64,000 nt of DNA from Ailanthus altissimus (GCA_946807835.1 OX327693.1:6217501-6281500); one strand, 5' to 3'. Counted from the stretch's first letter, positions 1 through 13,132 are shown. Numbers and translations: made by a program. Notes: generated by a model from the sequence alone, not told the origin.

Positions 1-632
1 TATTTATGTTAACAGTTTAATAATAAAGGGTTGACGTTTACTCTATTTTAGTAAAAATTTTAAGTTTAAAAATTTTCATTTTCTACATAATAATAATAAT
101 AATAAACAATGTGATATCCATTTAGTGTTTACTTTATTAAGATTTTGGTTTGTATAATTAAGGCTACAATCACTAGATTTTTTTGTTATATTTTACAAAT
201 CATATTTTCAATTTTATAAAAACTTCAAATATGTAATATATACAACTTGAAAAAGTTTACGAGAAATAGTAATATATATTTTTGAATGATAAAGTGGTTT
301 AAAAAGAAGAAGTCAAAGCAATAATTGTATTACAACTTTTCTTTTCATTTTATTATGAGCGTTGGTTTGATTAGTCAATTTTTTTAAATATTAATATAAG
401 AGTTTTAGAGTTGGAAGGTTAGAGACAAGGATTGGTAAGGAATTAAATTTATGATGGATATTTTTAAATTTATATTTATATTTATTTTAAAAATAAAATA
501 TAAATTTATTTTTAATTTTATTGTGAGTTTAGAGTTTTAATATTAAACTCACTTTAATAGATATGTACTCATTACTAAATTTATAACTAGTTATTCATAT
601 ATTTTAAACATGTTTGATAATACATAATATTT
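1..632. other. AT-rich intergenic sequence, no gene seen
   Basis: Very AT-rich sequence with a short TAA run near 89-105. No open frame resembling a known protein and no recognisable transposon terminus was seen on either strand. Confidence 0.6.
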
Positions 633-905
633 AACATATATGCTAAGAGCGAATGCTAAAAGTGCGCGTAATTCTTGTGCTAGGAGTGTATGCTAAATGC
701 ATAATATTACGTGCCTAACATTTAATATGCGTGTTAGGAATACACGCTAAACTTGCAATAATTAGCATGCATGCTAAGAGAGAATATTAAAAGTGTATAA
801 CGTTGTGTATTTATTGCACTTAACACACGTGATAGGTGCACACGCTAAGCGCACAATCGTGATTAATGCTTAACACATGTGTTAGGAGCGCACTAGGCAT
901 GTAAT
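633..905. repeat. Degenerate GC-punctuated tandem/inverted repeat block
   Basis: Phrases such as GTGTTAGGA, ACACGCTAA, GCATAATATTACGTGC and CTTAACACATGTG recur several times in direct and inverted form, at a spacing of roughly 60-70 bp. Many phrases are self-complementary, for example GCATGC and ACACGTG. CG and GC steps are clustered here although the surrounding DNA is almost pure AT. It could be a decayed satellite or part of a transposon terminus. The unit boundaries are approximate and were judged by eye. Confidence 0.55.
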
Positions 906-1866
906 ACGTAACGTATTACTTTTTTCTCTAAAAAATTTAAATATATATAATATTTACGGATACCCATTACAGGTATTCATAGATTTTTTTTTTATCAAAT
1001 TTATATCCATCTCAAATTCATTGAAAATTTTAATTTTATATACAAAATTTGTTCTAAACTTATTTTAAGCTTTATTAAATTATTTTAGATGAGTTTTAGC
1101 AGATTTGAAGATAATTTTATCATTTTTATTAGAGACAGTAAGTTGAAAGAGATTTTTTTTTTTGAAAGAGATTTGATTAATATTTTAAATGTTAAAAATA
1201 ATATATATATATATATTGATATAGAGAGAGGTTTTCAAATTTAGTACATTTGTTAGAGTGAAGTTAAATATATTATCATTTATGCTTGTTTAAATGATCT
1301 AGTAATAAATAGTTTATAATACATTTCTCTACTAAAATGGGGACATCAAGTTCAATTCATTCCTCCCTAAGTCAATGTATATATATAGCCATTCCTTTAG
1401 GTTGTTAACACAAGTATCGAGATTTATATTTCTTAAGATGATAAATATATTTTGATCATTTTTCTGATATTTTATATCATAAGAATATTAACTTACAACT
1501 TACAATATTTTAAAATACTTATTTTTTTAATTATAATAAATAAAAGAACCATTCAAGATTTTAAGAAGGTCAATCAATTTCTTTTTAAAAAAAATCAAAT
1601 ATTTTTTATTAAAATTAATAAAAAGCCCTTTAATTTCCTTTTAATCCTCTTTTAAAGTTTCCTCCATCCATGTATCCAAAAAAAAAAATTATTAAAAAAC
1701 TATTTATAAAAAATAAAATTAATAAACCCGTGGTAGTGGTGAAAGACTTTTTTTTTTTTTCTATTTCCTAATTCTCTCCATCAAATAAATTAGACTCTAA
1801 AAAAAATGAATAAATAAATATCACAATCATTAGCTATACGATAGAAGGGATTCTGCCAAAAAAAAA
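906..1866. other. AT-rich intergenic sequence
   Basis: AT-rich DNA with an (AT)n run around 1201-1217 and several poly(A)/poly(T) tracts. The longest open stretch (1452-1655) is only low-complexity I/F/K/N-rich translation of AT-rich DNA and is not called as a gene. Confidence 0.6.
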
Positions 1867-2189
1867 TATATTAACACTGTCACCCCTGAATTTTATATAA
1901 ATTATACTTTAATGATAACATTGATTTTAATTATATTTTTACCCTAAATTTATACAAATTACACTTCGATAATAATTTTAATCTGAATTACACTGTCACT
2001 CCCTCTATCTAATTTGAAAAATGAAAGTAACTCATCTATTTAAGAATATTTTAATTATTTAAAGGATAAAAAATATAAACATAAAATATTTTATTTTTTA
2101 AATTAAGTAAAAAAATGATAATATAATTAAGAATAAAATTATTATTAAAATATAATTTTATGAATCTCAGGGGTAACAATGTTAATACC
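1867..2189. mobile_element. TIR MITE, family copy 1 (upstream of glyoxalase II)
   Basis: The left end reads TATTAACACTGTCACCCCTGA. The right end is its near reverse complement, with CTCAGGGGTAACAATG followed by TTAATACC. The interior is AT-rich and partly self-complementary, and no protein is encoded. Each end abuts a run of exactly nine A residues (1858-1866 and 2190-2198), which would fit a 9-bp target-site duplication of the Mutator type, although poly(A) is weak evidence by itself. The element ends 220 bp before the glyoxalase II ATG. Related copies are at 12872-13132, 34365-34627 and 47252-47504. Confidence 0.75.
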
Positions 2190-2408
2190 AAAAAAAAATC
2201 ACAGAAATATTCTGCAAATTGAAAAAAAAAAGAGAACAGAATTGGTAAAACAACAATAAAGTAATAGATCTTCAGTGCCCACTGGCCAATCCACTGGAAA
2301 AAATAATTTCCCTTTTATATATTTTTTTTAAAATAAAAAAGCACTTTCCTTCTCTCTCTCTATTTCTTTTTGAACACATCGAGAGAGAAGAGAGAGAAAT
2401 ATAGAGAG

Positions 2409-5400
2409 ATGATCTCCAAAGCATCATCTGCTGCTATGGCTTCCTTTAGTTGTTCAAGGGTCTTCTTTCTTTCTCTCTTTCGTTTTTCCGCGTCCCATTT
2501 TTTTTTGTTTTGTTTTCGTTTATTCTATAAACCATGCAGGTCTTTGCAAATTATTGTTTTTTGGGGTTCATTTTCGTTAATATTGTTGGAAGATATAATG
2601 TTATGATTTCAATTTTGATCTGCCCATGTGAGCAAGTGAGAATTTTTGAGTTAAAAAGAAGAAAATTGGAGGAAGCTTGATATTTTTATATTTTTTCTCT
2701 TTTGTTATTATTATTTGTTTAATGATGTCTGCTTTTGTGTAATTGAAGTTAATTATGTGGGATGTTTCTGTTTTGCTTGTTAACTGATGTTTCGTAGTTA
2801 ATGAACTGAACGGAAGTTGTTGATGCAACATGAACTCTATTTATATTATTTGTTATTATTATTTTTTAATCTGAATTAGTCAATAGCTTTTGCTGGTAAG
2901 GGTTGCAGAAAATGTGATTCTAGATAGTAATTTTGTGGAAGATGATGTAATTTGAGGCAATGAATTTGATGTAAATTGTGAATTTTGGTAGATGGGTACA
3001 TTATAAGCAAATGGGTCAACGTGTATTTTGAATTTGTGATGTTGATATGAATCCTGACGTTGTCTTGGAAAATGGGTTCAAATGCTTAAGTTTATTAAAA
3101 AAAAATTTGTTCTTTTTTTCTAAAACAAGTTCTTTATAATTTTGTGGTAATTAAGTTTGTAAATTTTTTCTCAAATTTTAGGCGAAGAGTGGCCTTTGTG
3201 TTGTGCCGGGAACAAGACAACTTTGCCTTAGAAAGGGTCTTCTGTATGGTTTCATGCGCCTATTATCAATGCCATTCAAGACATTGCATTTAGCAAGTCG
3301 ATCTCTTAGAGTTGCTGAGTTTTGCAGTGTTTCCAACATGTCTTCGTCGTTGCAAATTGAATTGGTGAGTTGATCTCTCATTAATATGCTTTGTTTTGTA
3401 AATATAACGGCTGATCCTTGTACTTTTAATCTGCCCTTTTTGTGAGCCTTGATCGATATAGAAGCCTTTCATCTTCATTGATAGAGTGTGCTCTACATAT
3501 TCCAATCCTTTCATCTTCATTGATAGAGTGTGCTCTACATATTCCAATGGTCTGCTATGTTTTTGGCTCCGATGTGCTTTTTTGACAAAGAATTTTAAGC
3601 TCGCTGTTCTCTTTGCCACCTATTGGATTCCAAGAAGGAGATTATATACCATATTTCTTTAGCAGACGAACAATGTCGGAGCAATAAGAAGAAATTATAC
3701 TTGAATATGGGCATGATCTTTTAACATCTTCTTCTCTACTTCCTTTCCATCCTTATCAAGACATTCATTCGCAATGAGCATGCATCATAAGGATTTGCGT
3801 CCCCTGGACATATTTGACTAGCTTGATCTGGTAGAACACTATAATTGTGGTTGTAACTGTCCTCCTCTGAGTTTTGACCTTAATATTTTTTGCCATTCGG
3901 AACCAGGGTAACAGTGCAAAAACTTGTGTCTTAACAGCACCCCGTTTATGGTAGTAAAGCGACAGCAGTTTCATTTTCTCATGCACTGTTCTTGTTTTCT
4001 AATTTAGTTTCATACATGTAGCAAGGTTCTTTGGCATCATTTATGGGGATCTCATTTGATTTACATCGTTCAAAGGTTGAAATTTCATCTTCAGGGAGAT
4101 TCCTTAAATAATCTTATTACTACGTATTAACATAACACCTCTTATTGCTACATTAAGAACTATAACATTAACACCTCTTATTACTACATATTTGCATCAA
4201 ATAGAGGGTTCTGTGACATCCAATGTCTCTTGGTTAGCTGTCAAAAGTACTTTAAAAAGGCAACTGAGATTTACTTTTGTGGTACTACTAACACATGGTA
4301 GTCTCTCCTTTATTCAACTCACGCTAGTGGAGATTCCTGAGAAGGTTCATTTCACTACATTAGCAGTAAGTGAAGCATGAGAACTTCTTAGGCAATATCT
4401 ATCATTGTATCTGAGTAGTTGCTTTCTAATTTGCAGGTACCATGTCTGAGGGACAATTATGCATATCTTTTACATGACATGGACACAGGCACAGTTGGAG
4501 TTGTTGATCCTTCTGAAGCTGTACCTGTTATTAATGCTTTGAGTAAGAAAAACATAAATTTGACTTACATTTTAAACACGCATCATCATCATGATCACAC
4601 TGGTGGCAATATGGAGCTAAAAGCAAGGTACGGAGCAAAGGTATGATTATTTTATCTTCCCCCCTAATCAAACTCATTCCAAATGAGCAATCAAAAAACA
4701 AGTGACTGTCATTGGACAAATGAGACTACCATTTGTAGATTGAGTAGGTGTTTTGTGCTTTTTGCATCTCCTGGCAGGTGTTGCTTCTTCTGTGAATTCT
4801 GCTTCATCCACAATTACATGTTTGAAGTTCAATGTGATGATTGTTGGAGAACTCTGCTATCTCTGAGATTATCTTCTATAAATTTTACATATTCTGCACG
4901 TAGGACGAACTGCATTGAATACACGCATAATTGTCAGGAAATTGTTGATGCATTTGAATTCTAGTTCCATTTGGTTGCATCAAGCAATACCTGCATATGC
5001 AGACCATGGCCTCTTGCACGAGTCAAAATGAAAATAATATAATTTGTGATGGTAGCCAAAGAGTTTTGGAACATAAAGTTGCCCGTGTTGAAACAAGTTC
5101 TATGGTTAATAATGACTAAATCATTTGATTTTATGATTGAAAAAATTATTCCTTCAGATCATGATGATCCTTTTTTTCTTTCTTCTGTATTTTTATTAAT
5201 TTGCATATTTCATCCTGAGGTTATGATTGAATTAGTAGAATGGATGTAGGATGTTATGAAGAGAGCTGGTATCTTTTTTATGAGTTTCTAATATGATGCA
5301 TTTGAGTTTCTAAAGTCTTATGCTTCCCTTTGTTGCTTGTAGGTGATTGGTTCAGGAATAGACAATGATAGGATTCCTGGCATTGATATAGTTTTGAATG

Positions 5401-8345
5401 ATGGAGACAAGTGGATGTTTGCAGGTCATGAGGTGCATGTGATTGAAACTCCGGGTCATACTCGAGGTCGTATGCCATTGCTTATCCACATCATGAAATT
5501 CTTTGAAGCATTTTTCTTTTTTTTACTTTATGATGTTGATAAAATGATTCAGTTTTGTTATCATATATTGGCTTATGTATGACTGCTTATGTTGACTTAT
5601 TTTAAAAATAACTTTATAGAGGTACATTTTCTGATTTCCTGGAGTGTTTAGTCTTGGAATAATTTTTGAAATTTTACAATGCAGAATTGCTTGGTAAGAC
5701 TGTTTTCTGAATTACTTTGGTTTGGTCCTTGTAGTTGTCCTTTTTTTTTATCTCACTATGAAGAGGTATTTATGGTGACGAATGATGCAAATAGTTCTAT
5801 ACCCACTTTCATGTTAATGCTAACAGTTTTTAGTGTGGACTTCAACAATACTAACCTCGTCTAAATTGTTAAATTCTCTTGATCCCGCATTAAAGATTTT
5901 GAAGGTGATTTTGTTTCATTTGTAAATGTTTAAAATTTTATGCCATTGCTACTTACTGAAGAAAAATTGGTTGGACTCTTTTGATTAGGTTTTTAGGGTT
6001 TCCTCTTTGTTTGGGTCAAAAGCATTGAGGATATATGTTGCACTCATGACTGATCTGGTGTGGGTCATTTAATAGTCATTTAACAGACTACTTATGTCAC
6101 TTGTATATCTTTGCCCTTTACCAACCCTGTTGTCTTGCCATGATTTGTCTAGTGCAATGGAGGCTTCATTGAATTTCATTACCTCAGACCTTATTGCTCA
6201 TTTCCCTTTTTCTGATTTGCTTGTGTTGGTTTAATTGCAAGCAGGTCATATTAGCTTCCACTTTCCTGGATCAGGAGCAATTTTTACTGGAGACACCTTA
6301 TTCAGCTTATCATGTGGCAAGCTTTTTGAAGGAACTCCTGAGCAGGTAAATTTTGACTGGCATTCCCATTCTTGATGGCTTGGATTTTTTTTTTTTCTTT
6401 CCAATAACAGCATGCAGTTGTCTTTATTTTGAATAAACATGATATTTCAATTGCTCATCTGTCTACATCTTAAATAAGATTGCCTTCTGCCAAGTACACA
6501 TTTGTGTGTTTGTAGAGAAGAGAATGCCCCCTAGGAAATAGCAAAGGAAATTTAGGTGGAATAATTCTGAATATGTAAGAGGATTACAGGGACTAGAATA
6601 TATAGGTAAATGCTTATAGTTCCTGATGAAGTAATTGATTGAATTGCATTAGAAGATGTATTACTCTCTGCCGATCAGTGACTAGTTTAACTAGATATGG
6701 TGATTTTTCATCTTGAGAAAGATTTATCAATATTCAACTTGAAGCACCAAGCTATTATCTACAAGTCATTTTATTATTATTTCTACTGATATATGGGAGG
6801 TCCATCTGAGAAATTCATAGGTAGTTAAATAGTCAGGAGTAAATTTTCGCGATTAGTTTTCAAGTGGGGATGAGGTTCTTAAAAGGTGTCAACTTCTTAA
6901 TACTACCATGATGATATTCTTTTTGTTCTTTTACATTTCTTCTATTCATGTAAAAAATTGTAAATGTAGTATTATAGACTGAAAAGGGAAGGAATGTCAT
7001 ATTACTTAATTAAGAAAGATATACCTTTGAGTATGTGTGCCCTTGGGGAAATAGTGTGTAATTGGAAGTTTCGAGATATTGTCTGTCATGTAGATAAATA
7101 TACACCATACTTATGCATGTATCCATAAAGATAATTTTATGTAATGGAATTATATTGCATGTAGGACAACCTTTTTCTTTATTGAGAACAGAGGCGACTC
7201 ATGTTTTTGTCATGGTTCATATCATCATAGGTCATAACTGTTTGACTGTCTATGTTACAGATGTTTTCTTCCCTTCAAAAGATCATGGCTCTGCCAGATG
7301 ATACAGATATATATTGCGGTCACGAGTACACACTGGTTTGTAATTCTTTTCCCTTCTCGATTCCCCAATTTACATTCCAAGCTCACTTTATTATTTCAAG
7401 CTAAAATTATTGGAACCCTGACTATGCTTTAAACATTGTGACAGAGTAATTCAAAGTTTGCGTTGTCTATAGAACCCAAGAATGAGGCACTCCAATCCTA
7501 TGCAGCCCATGTAGCCCAACTTCACAGCAAGGGTGTGCCCACGGTAATTTCTAGGATTTACTTCTTCCTTAATTATTCTCATGAATTGCTTTGGATAGCT
7601 ATCTTTCAGTTTCGAGATTTGTGAGTCTTAACTGGGTTGGAAGTCTTGATGTGTTCTTTTTGGACAAAAACACAAGTTATTCACAGTATCTGAATATTTT
7701 ATGCGTGCAAGCCATCCATTCTCTTTTAAACAGCTTAGAAATCATTCACTATGTGAATGTTTTGTGCATCTTCTATACAATTGTTGTATATATGTAACCG
7801 TCATGGACTTGACACAACTACTGTGTTCTTCCTAGTCTTTGTTATTTGTTACCATATGCCTTCGGTTTATGCTAATCTATGAGGAGCTGAATGAGCTCCT
7901 CTTGCCTCGGGCTTGGGTTGGATACCTTGAGATCAATGTCAGATAACCTACATCAAGTCACTCAGAAGCCCCAATTAATAAAAATCACCAGATCTTGTGG
8001 TTCTTGTCAAATTGAAGGGGACAAAGTGACTGGCCCAAAACCCCCCTCCTTTCCGGAGAGTGATAAGAAGTCTTATACAAGTGGTTATCAAATTCATTTG
8101 GTTTTGCCTTGTGGTAATTGTTTTTGTGTCTCTGCTAGACATCATTCTTTATCAACCAAATATTCTTCAATGAGTTGGTTTGTTTTGGTATTTTCCAGAT
8201 TCCAACAAACTTGAAGGTGGAGAAGTCATGTAATCCATTTCTTCGCACTTCTAGCAAGGAAATCCGACGGTCATTAGGTATCCCAGACACAGCAAATGAT
8301 TCAGAAGCCTTGGGGGTCATTCGTCAAGCAAAGGACAACTTCTAA
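2409..8345 (+). CDS. GLX2: Hydroxyacylglutathione hydrolase (glyoxalase II), mitochondrial type
   Basis: Exons: 2409-2459, 3182-3364, 4437-4640, 5343-5466, 6245-6345, 7261-7335, 7445-7543 and 8199-8345. All junctions are GT-AG and join to a 327-aa protein. Glyoxalase II hydrolyses S-D-lactoylglutathione to D-lactate and glutathione, the second step of methylglyoxal detoxification. The metallo-beta-lactamase core is visible: THHHHDH (metal ligands H127, H129, D131, H132), ETPGHTRG (H185), FTGD (D204) and CGHEYT (H242), with CNPFLR near the C-terminus for glutathione binding. Residues 1 to about 70 are rich in R, K and S and poor in acids, as expected of a mitochondrial transit peptide. The start at 2409 gives MISKASS, which matches the N-terminus I recall for plant GLX2-4/2-5. 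An in-frame ATG at 2370 would only add 13 charged residues. Length and motifs suggest an active enzyme. The exact Arabidopsis counterpart (GLX2-1, 2-4 or 2-5) cannot be settled by eye. Confidence 0.93.
3465..3548. repeat. 42-bp perfect tandem duplication in glyoxalase II intron 2
   Basis: Two adjacent copies (3465-3506 and 3507-3548) of a unit starting CCTTTCATCTTCATTGATAG and ending TATTCCAAT. They lie inside the second intron and do not touch a splice site. The identity of the copies suggests a recent event. Confidence 0.9.
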
Positions 8346-8401
8346 GATCATTTGTACTTATCCCTGTTTGTGTACAGAGAGATGAGCTAATGCATATGTG
8401 A

Positions 8402-8407
8402 AATAAA
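8402..8407 (+). terminator. Poly(A) signal candidate of glyoxalase II
   Basis: A canonical AATAAA lies 57 bp after the stop codon, followed by T-rich sequence (TGTAATTTTTTC). This is a plausible near-upstream element for cleavage and polyadenylation of the glyoxalase II transcript. Confidence 0.5.
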
Positions 8408-10732
8408 ACCTCCAATCTTCTTGCATTGTAATTTTTTCAGATGTCTTTAGAAATTTGCATGTTTCTTGGGCTTAGCTTGATACATTGGCTACTTGGGGAG
8501 TTACAAGTATATTGAAATGACAAAATGTGCTTTCTTTTCTATTGGAAAAAAAAAATATAGGGATACCAATTTTGGGAGAAAGTCTTACACGAGACGAATA
8601 ACACCACATCAGCAATGTGGCATGAAGTGTCAATCTTTTTTAATATTTGAAACTTAAATTTCAGAATAATGTTATATATTTCAAGTTATATTTTAAGTAA
8701 TGATATATTGTGCAATTATTAAGTAATAAAATAATATAAATTTTAAATATGTAATATTATTTTAAATTTAATAACAAAAATGATAGAGTTAAACACAAAT
8801 CGGGCCTAAAGCAATTGGGCTTAAAGCACTGGGTTAGCATGACATGGAGGATCGTTTGGGGCCAAATTTTAAAATAATTAAAAAAGGGGAATTAAATGTG
8901 GTTGTATAGTCCGCATTTCTATAATCAGAAAGGGCAGAAGATATTTGGTATGGTAGCTGAAGTTGGTTGTCAAGGAACTTAGAATTGTTCCGTGTCATCT
9001 ACTTTTTGGATATATGGGTAGATGGCTTGTCAACAAATAACTTCGCATCTTAGCAAAGGAAATGAAAATGACATTGTGGCTGATCTGAACTTGAGTGGTT
9101 GCATATTAGCTTCAAACAATTACTTTTTGGTTTTCTTAAGACTGAAATTAGATGTAGATTGTGTTTGGTTATTATGCTTAAAGAGGGAAACAAAAGTTGT
9201 TTGTTGTCATATACACAAAAAAAAGTTGAGGGTTTCTGATGTATTTAAGGAACACAAATTATATTTTAAATTTAATAGGCAAAATATTATTAGTTCTAAT
9301 ATTGTCTAGTTGTTTGTTGGTTTGATAAATTAAGATTTGTGTTCTAATATAAGATCATCTTTATATTACAAGTGAGCTATTATGTTATTAACAAAGTGCT
9401 TTTCAATGTGCATAAGGTTTGGTAGCCAATACCCATTATCTTAAAAACAAATTATTTTACATTTCATTAGATACTAACTATACAACAACACATCACTCGA
9501 GATCGTACATTATTTATACATTTATGTACGTATAAATACGTACAAATATACCTCTCTATAATTGGAAGACTCTATACACTCTCTTACAATGAAAATATTT
9601 TACTACATTCGAACACACATTCAAACTTTTATAAAAAAGAGAAAAATATTTTCGTTGCTCTAATTTTTATTAGAGTTCGAACTCTTTTGCTAAAGTCATG
9701 AACAAAACAAACTAGTTATGCTTATTGTAGATTAATTATGCAAGATGATTGAAGCGAAGCAAAGCAAAGTCCAAACCCACTTGATGAATATTAATTAGTG
9801 GTACTTTTTCTAGGTGGGGTTTGGGTTTACCAAAACACAACCCAATTTTTTTTTATTTTTTTTGAAGCTTATATTATATAGTTTTTTTTTTGTTTTTTAA
9901 TACTTTCTTCAATTGTGTAAAGTGATATCACTTTCTCCACCTGAAGATTCTGACATCAATATAATTATTGTGACACCCACTTGAACCACTTAAAAGAAAG
10001 CCACCCAAAACTTATCTGCCTTTGTTTGTCACTTCAATAAAAAGGAAAATTAAAGAATCAAAAACTTGAAAAATTAAACAAAAAGAAAATAAAATAAAAC
10101 ACTTTTGTGTGTTACTTGTTGCAATATGTCATTTTCTTTCTATTCGTCTATGTTCTAATTATTAGGTCACCCATAAATGGGGCATCGGGCCAATTCCATT
10201 TCATACAACATTCACAAACTTTACAAGAGGTCTTAAAGTTGGCCGAGTATTAATATCACTATTCTTTTTAAATAACTATAACTTTTTTATTTCTTTATAT
10301 AAGTAAATTAAATATATAGTAATAATAATAATAATTTATAAAAAAATTATCATTTAATTAATGTAAGAGTTGAACTATTTGAATTTATCGAAATAAATTT
10401 TAAACTTATTTTTTAATAAATTTTTTATTACTAAAATACACACAAAGTAAATTATTATCTTTAACAAATAAATTAGATAATTAACTTTAAAAAAGTTACT
10501 CTCTACATTGTTATTTAAATCTATCTCTAAATATAATCAATTTATTATCTTCTTCTTTAAATATAAACTTTTATTATTTTGCTTCGATATTGAATGTATT
10601 TACAATATAAAGATAACATATTTTTAGATATATAAATTTATAAAAGAGAAAATTAATATTTTTTTTTTATTGTGAAATGAGGGATCAATCTCTCAATCTC
10701 AATTATTGATCTTGCTTTTATGTAATATTATA
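8408..10732. other. Intergenic region between glyoxalase II and RTNLB20, left part
   Basis: AT-rich and without a recognisable gene. An open frame at 9022-9309 has no familiar motif, lies in a transcript-free context and is not called. The region also contains poly(T) tracts and a short TAA/ATA repeat near 10320-10335. Confidence 0.55.
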
Positions 10733-11532
10733 GAGAAGGATCAATGACCATCTTAATTTTACACAAGTTTTGACAATGATAACGTGAATTATTAATGATA
10801 TTTATTTAAGGAGAAGGATCAATACCTCTTAATTTTATAGTTCACATAATCTCTTAATTTTTAGATTGGTGTTATTAATCGGTAACTATCGCTTATTAGA
10901 AAATTGTTAATTTTTTTATTAATATTATAGTTATATAATACTAATTAATAATTAACGTATTGAACGCCACATTATTTAAAATATAATTTTATATTCTAAC
11001 TATATATGCATAATACATAGTATGATTCTTAATTAATTGATTACATTTCTCTCCTCACCTGATTTATTTGTTTCAACCTAAAATTTCAAGTTAGTTCTCT
11101 TCTTTCCCTGCCTTTCTCTCACCACTTGCTTAATACAAAATCATTTACATTTTTTCTACTTGTGTGCACTTCAAAAATCTACTCCTTTTCACTTAAAAGA
11201 AAAGAAGAAAACGAATACAAACAACCACAAGAAAAAAAAAATAGAAAACTTAGATGAACTAGGTGACGTGTTTTTTAATTTGCTTAAAATAAAATAGAAG
11301 AAAGTAACAATGGCTTAGGAAAGTGATAGAGAAAAAACTAGAGAGAGTAATTAGGAAGAAACGTTAATTTTGAGAGATAATTAAATGACGAAAGAGAAAA
11401 TAAATTATTTAATTATTAGTTTTAATTATGTCATCATCCTTATTTAATATATAACATTGATAAAATACTAATATAAAAATTAAAAAATTATGTCAAAACT
11501 TATATAAAATTAAGAGGCCATAGATTATTCTC
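10733..11532. mobile_element. 800-bp non-coding TIR element (Mutator-like MITE candidate)
   Basis: The left terminus GAGAAGGATCAATGACC continues into CTTAATTTTACACAAGTTTTGAC. The right terminus is its imperfect reverse complement, GTCAAAACTTATATAAAATT followed by AAGAGGCCATAGATTATTCTC. An 11-bp direct repeat flanks the element, GTAATATTATA at 10722-10732 and GTTATATTATA at 11533-11543, with one mismatch. That fits the 9-11 bp target duplication of Mutator-like elements. A second internal copy of the left-end motif (GGAGAAGGATCAATACC, near 10809) suggests an internal duplication. No transposase frame was seen, so it would be non-autonomous. Confidence 0.65.
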
Positions 11533-11544
11533 GTTATATTATAT

Positions 11545-12024
11545 TATATATATATATATATATATATAGGTAAGCTCTCTTTAACTTAAACTTAAAATTG
11601 TGAATTAAATTTTTATTCATTGCTTTTATATAACTTTACAATATAAAATTAGCAGTATCAAATACTATTTGTTTTTTTACTTTAATCTATGTCATTAAAT
11701 TACATAAAATTAATAAATAAAAATTTAAATCTTAATATTAAATCATACTTTTAAGTCGAATGAACCTCTTTCTCTCTCTCTATGTATATATATGAAAAAT
11801 AATATAATGAATTATGTAACTCATTATATGGTGAGTTATTAAGCACATGACGAGATTCTGTAGCACATTATAAATTATACAAAAATAATAAAAAGTGGTA
11901 AATTTATTAAATAATTACATATGATAATATTGCTCACTATATAATAAATTACGTAACTTACTATATATATATATATACATATACATATACATACATACAC
12001 ACACACATATATATATATATATAT
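11545..12024. repeat. AT/CA microsatellite tracts
   Basis: There is a (TA)n run at about 11545-11568 and a compound (TA)n-(CATA)n-(CA)n-(TA)n run at about 11962-12024. The sequence between them is AT-rich and without genes. Such tracts are often length-polymorphic. Confidence 0.8.
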
Positions 12025-12871
12025 GATTCATGACACTATATTTTTAACACAACATTTTTATATTTTAAAGTGAAGATACATATAATTTTTTTGTTGGTCA
12101 AATAAGGCTGGGCAACAGTTCAATTTGATTTTTTTTAGAATCAATCGATTTAATTTAGTTTAAAGTGAAAAAATACATTAAAAATTAAAAATTAAACCGA
12201 ACAAATTAATTTAATTTCTAAAGAGTAGAACCAATCGATTCTAATTTGTTAAAATCGATCAATTCAATTTCGATCCAAATCAAATTGAAACAAAAATACC
12301 CACTTTTATAGTCAAGTTTTACCTAACAACAAAAGTTTTTATTTGTTTTTAGTGACTTTTGTATATTTTCTTAAATTTAATTATTGAGTTTATTAAGTAA
12401 GCGGGTCGAGAGTATTTTAGTGGGTCAAATAACTCTACTCTTAATTTAACCACGTGAAATGGTAGAATATAATCCCGATAAAATAAATACTTATTTTACT
12501 TAATACACTTTAAAATATTATAAAATACTTTAAAAATATTTTCTAAAAATTATTATAATAGAACTTTAATTAAAAAATTAAAAAATTCATTTTTATTTTC
12601 AAATTTATTTTTTTAATAAGGTATTAATTAGTCTTCAGTTTTGAAATGAAAAACCATTCAACCTAGTTAAATAAAAACAATTTAATCAATTTGCTTGCCA
12701 AAAAAAAAAAAAAGAGAATTTAATTATAATTAATAAATATGAAAATCAGGACCTTTTATATTTTCGATCGACAGGCGGAAACCCATATATCAAAATCAAT
12801 CAAAATTCCCATATCAAAGAAAATTCACCACGGGATTCCGTGGGCTCCATCACCTGTACCACTCCGTGATC
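12025..12871. other. AT-rich intergenic sequence upstream of RTNLB20
   Basis: Apart from a poly(A) tract near 12700 and several imperfect repeats of AATCGATT/AATTGATT-like phrases around 12120-12300, nothing recognisable was found. The short open frame 12739-12921 runs into the MITE and is not a gene. Confidence 0.5.
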
Positions 12872-13132
12872 GGATATTAACACTATTACCCCATAAGGTC
12901 AGCAAAAATTACATTTTATAGAGATTTTAGTTTTAATTATTCCTTCAGCCCCTTTATTTAATTAAAAAGACTAAAATGCCCTGTTTTTTTAAAGATTTTA
13001 TAGTTATTTATGTAAAAAAGGCCAGGATTCTTCGTCTTTTCAATTTAAGTAAGGGGTTAAAATATAATTAAAACTAAAATATCTATTAAATTGTAATTTG
13101 TGCTAAGTCCAGGGGCTAACAGTATTAATACC
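12872..13132. mobile_element. TIR MITE, family copy 2 (upstream of RTNLB20)
   Basis: The left end is GGATATTAACACTATTACCCC. The right end is CCAGGGGCTAACAGTATTAA followed by TACC, the inverted counterpart. The interior is AT-rich and non-coding. Flanking direct repeats are weak (CACTCC against TACTCC). The right end lies 165 bp before the RTNLB20 ATG, so the copy probably overlaps the core promoter or sits immediately upstream of the 5' UTR. Confidence 0.7.

Noticed and set aside
2370..2408. Upstream in-frame ATG for glyoxalase II
   Set aside because: It would add 13 mostly charged residues. The ATG at 2409 gives the MISKASS start I recall for plant homologues and a typical transit peptide.
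2460..2541. Alternative exon-1 donor at CAG|GTCTTT (2540) in glyoxalase II
   Set aside because: It would insert a hydrophobic F-rich stretch absent from homologues. The donor at 2460 joins SCSR directly to the conserved exon 2 in phase.
4098..4200. Repeated CACCTCTTATTNCTACAT phrases in glyoxalase II intron 2 as a transposon end
   Set aside because: Only two short copies, no inverted partner and no target duplication. Probably local duplication.
9022..9309. 95-codon open frame
   Set aside because: No domain, no splice or promoter context, and no resemblance to known proteins. Likely chance.
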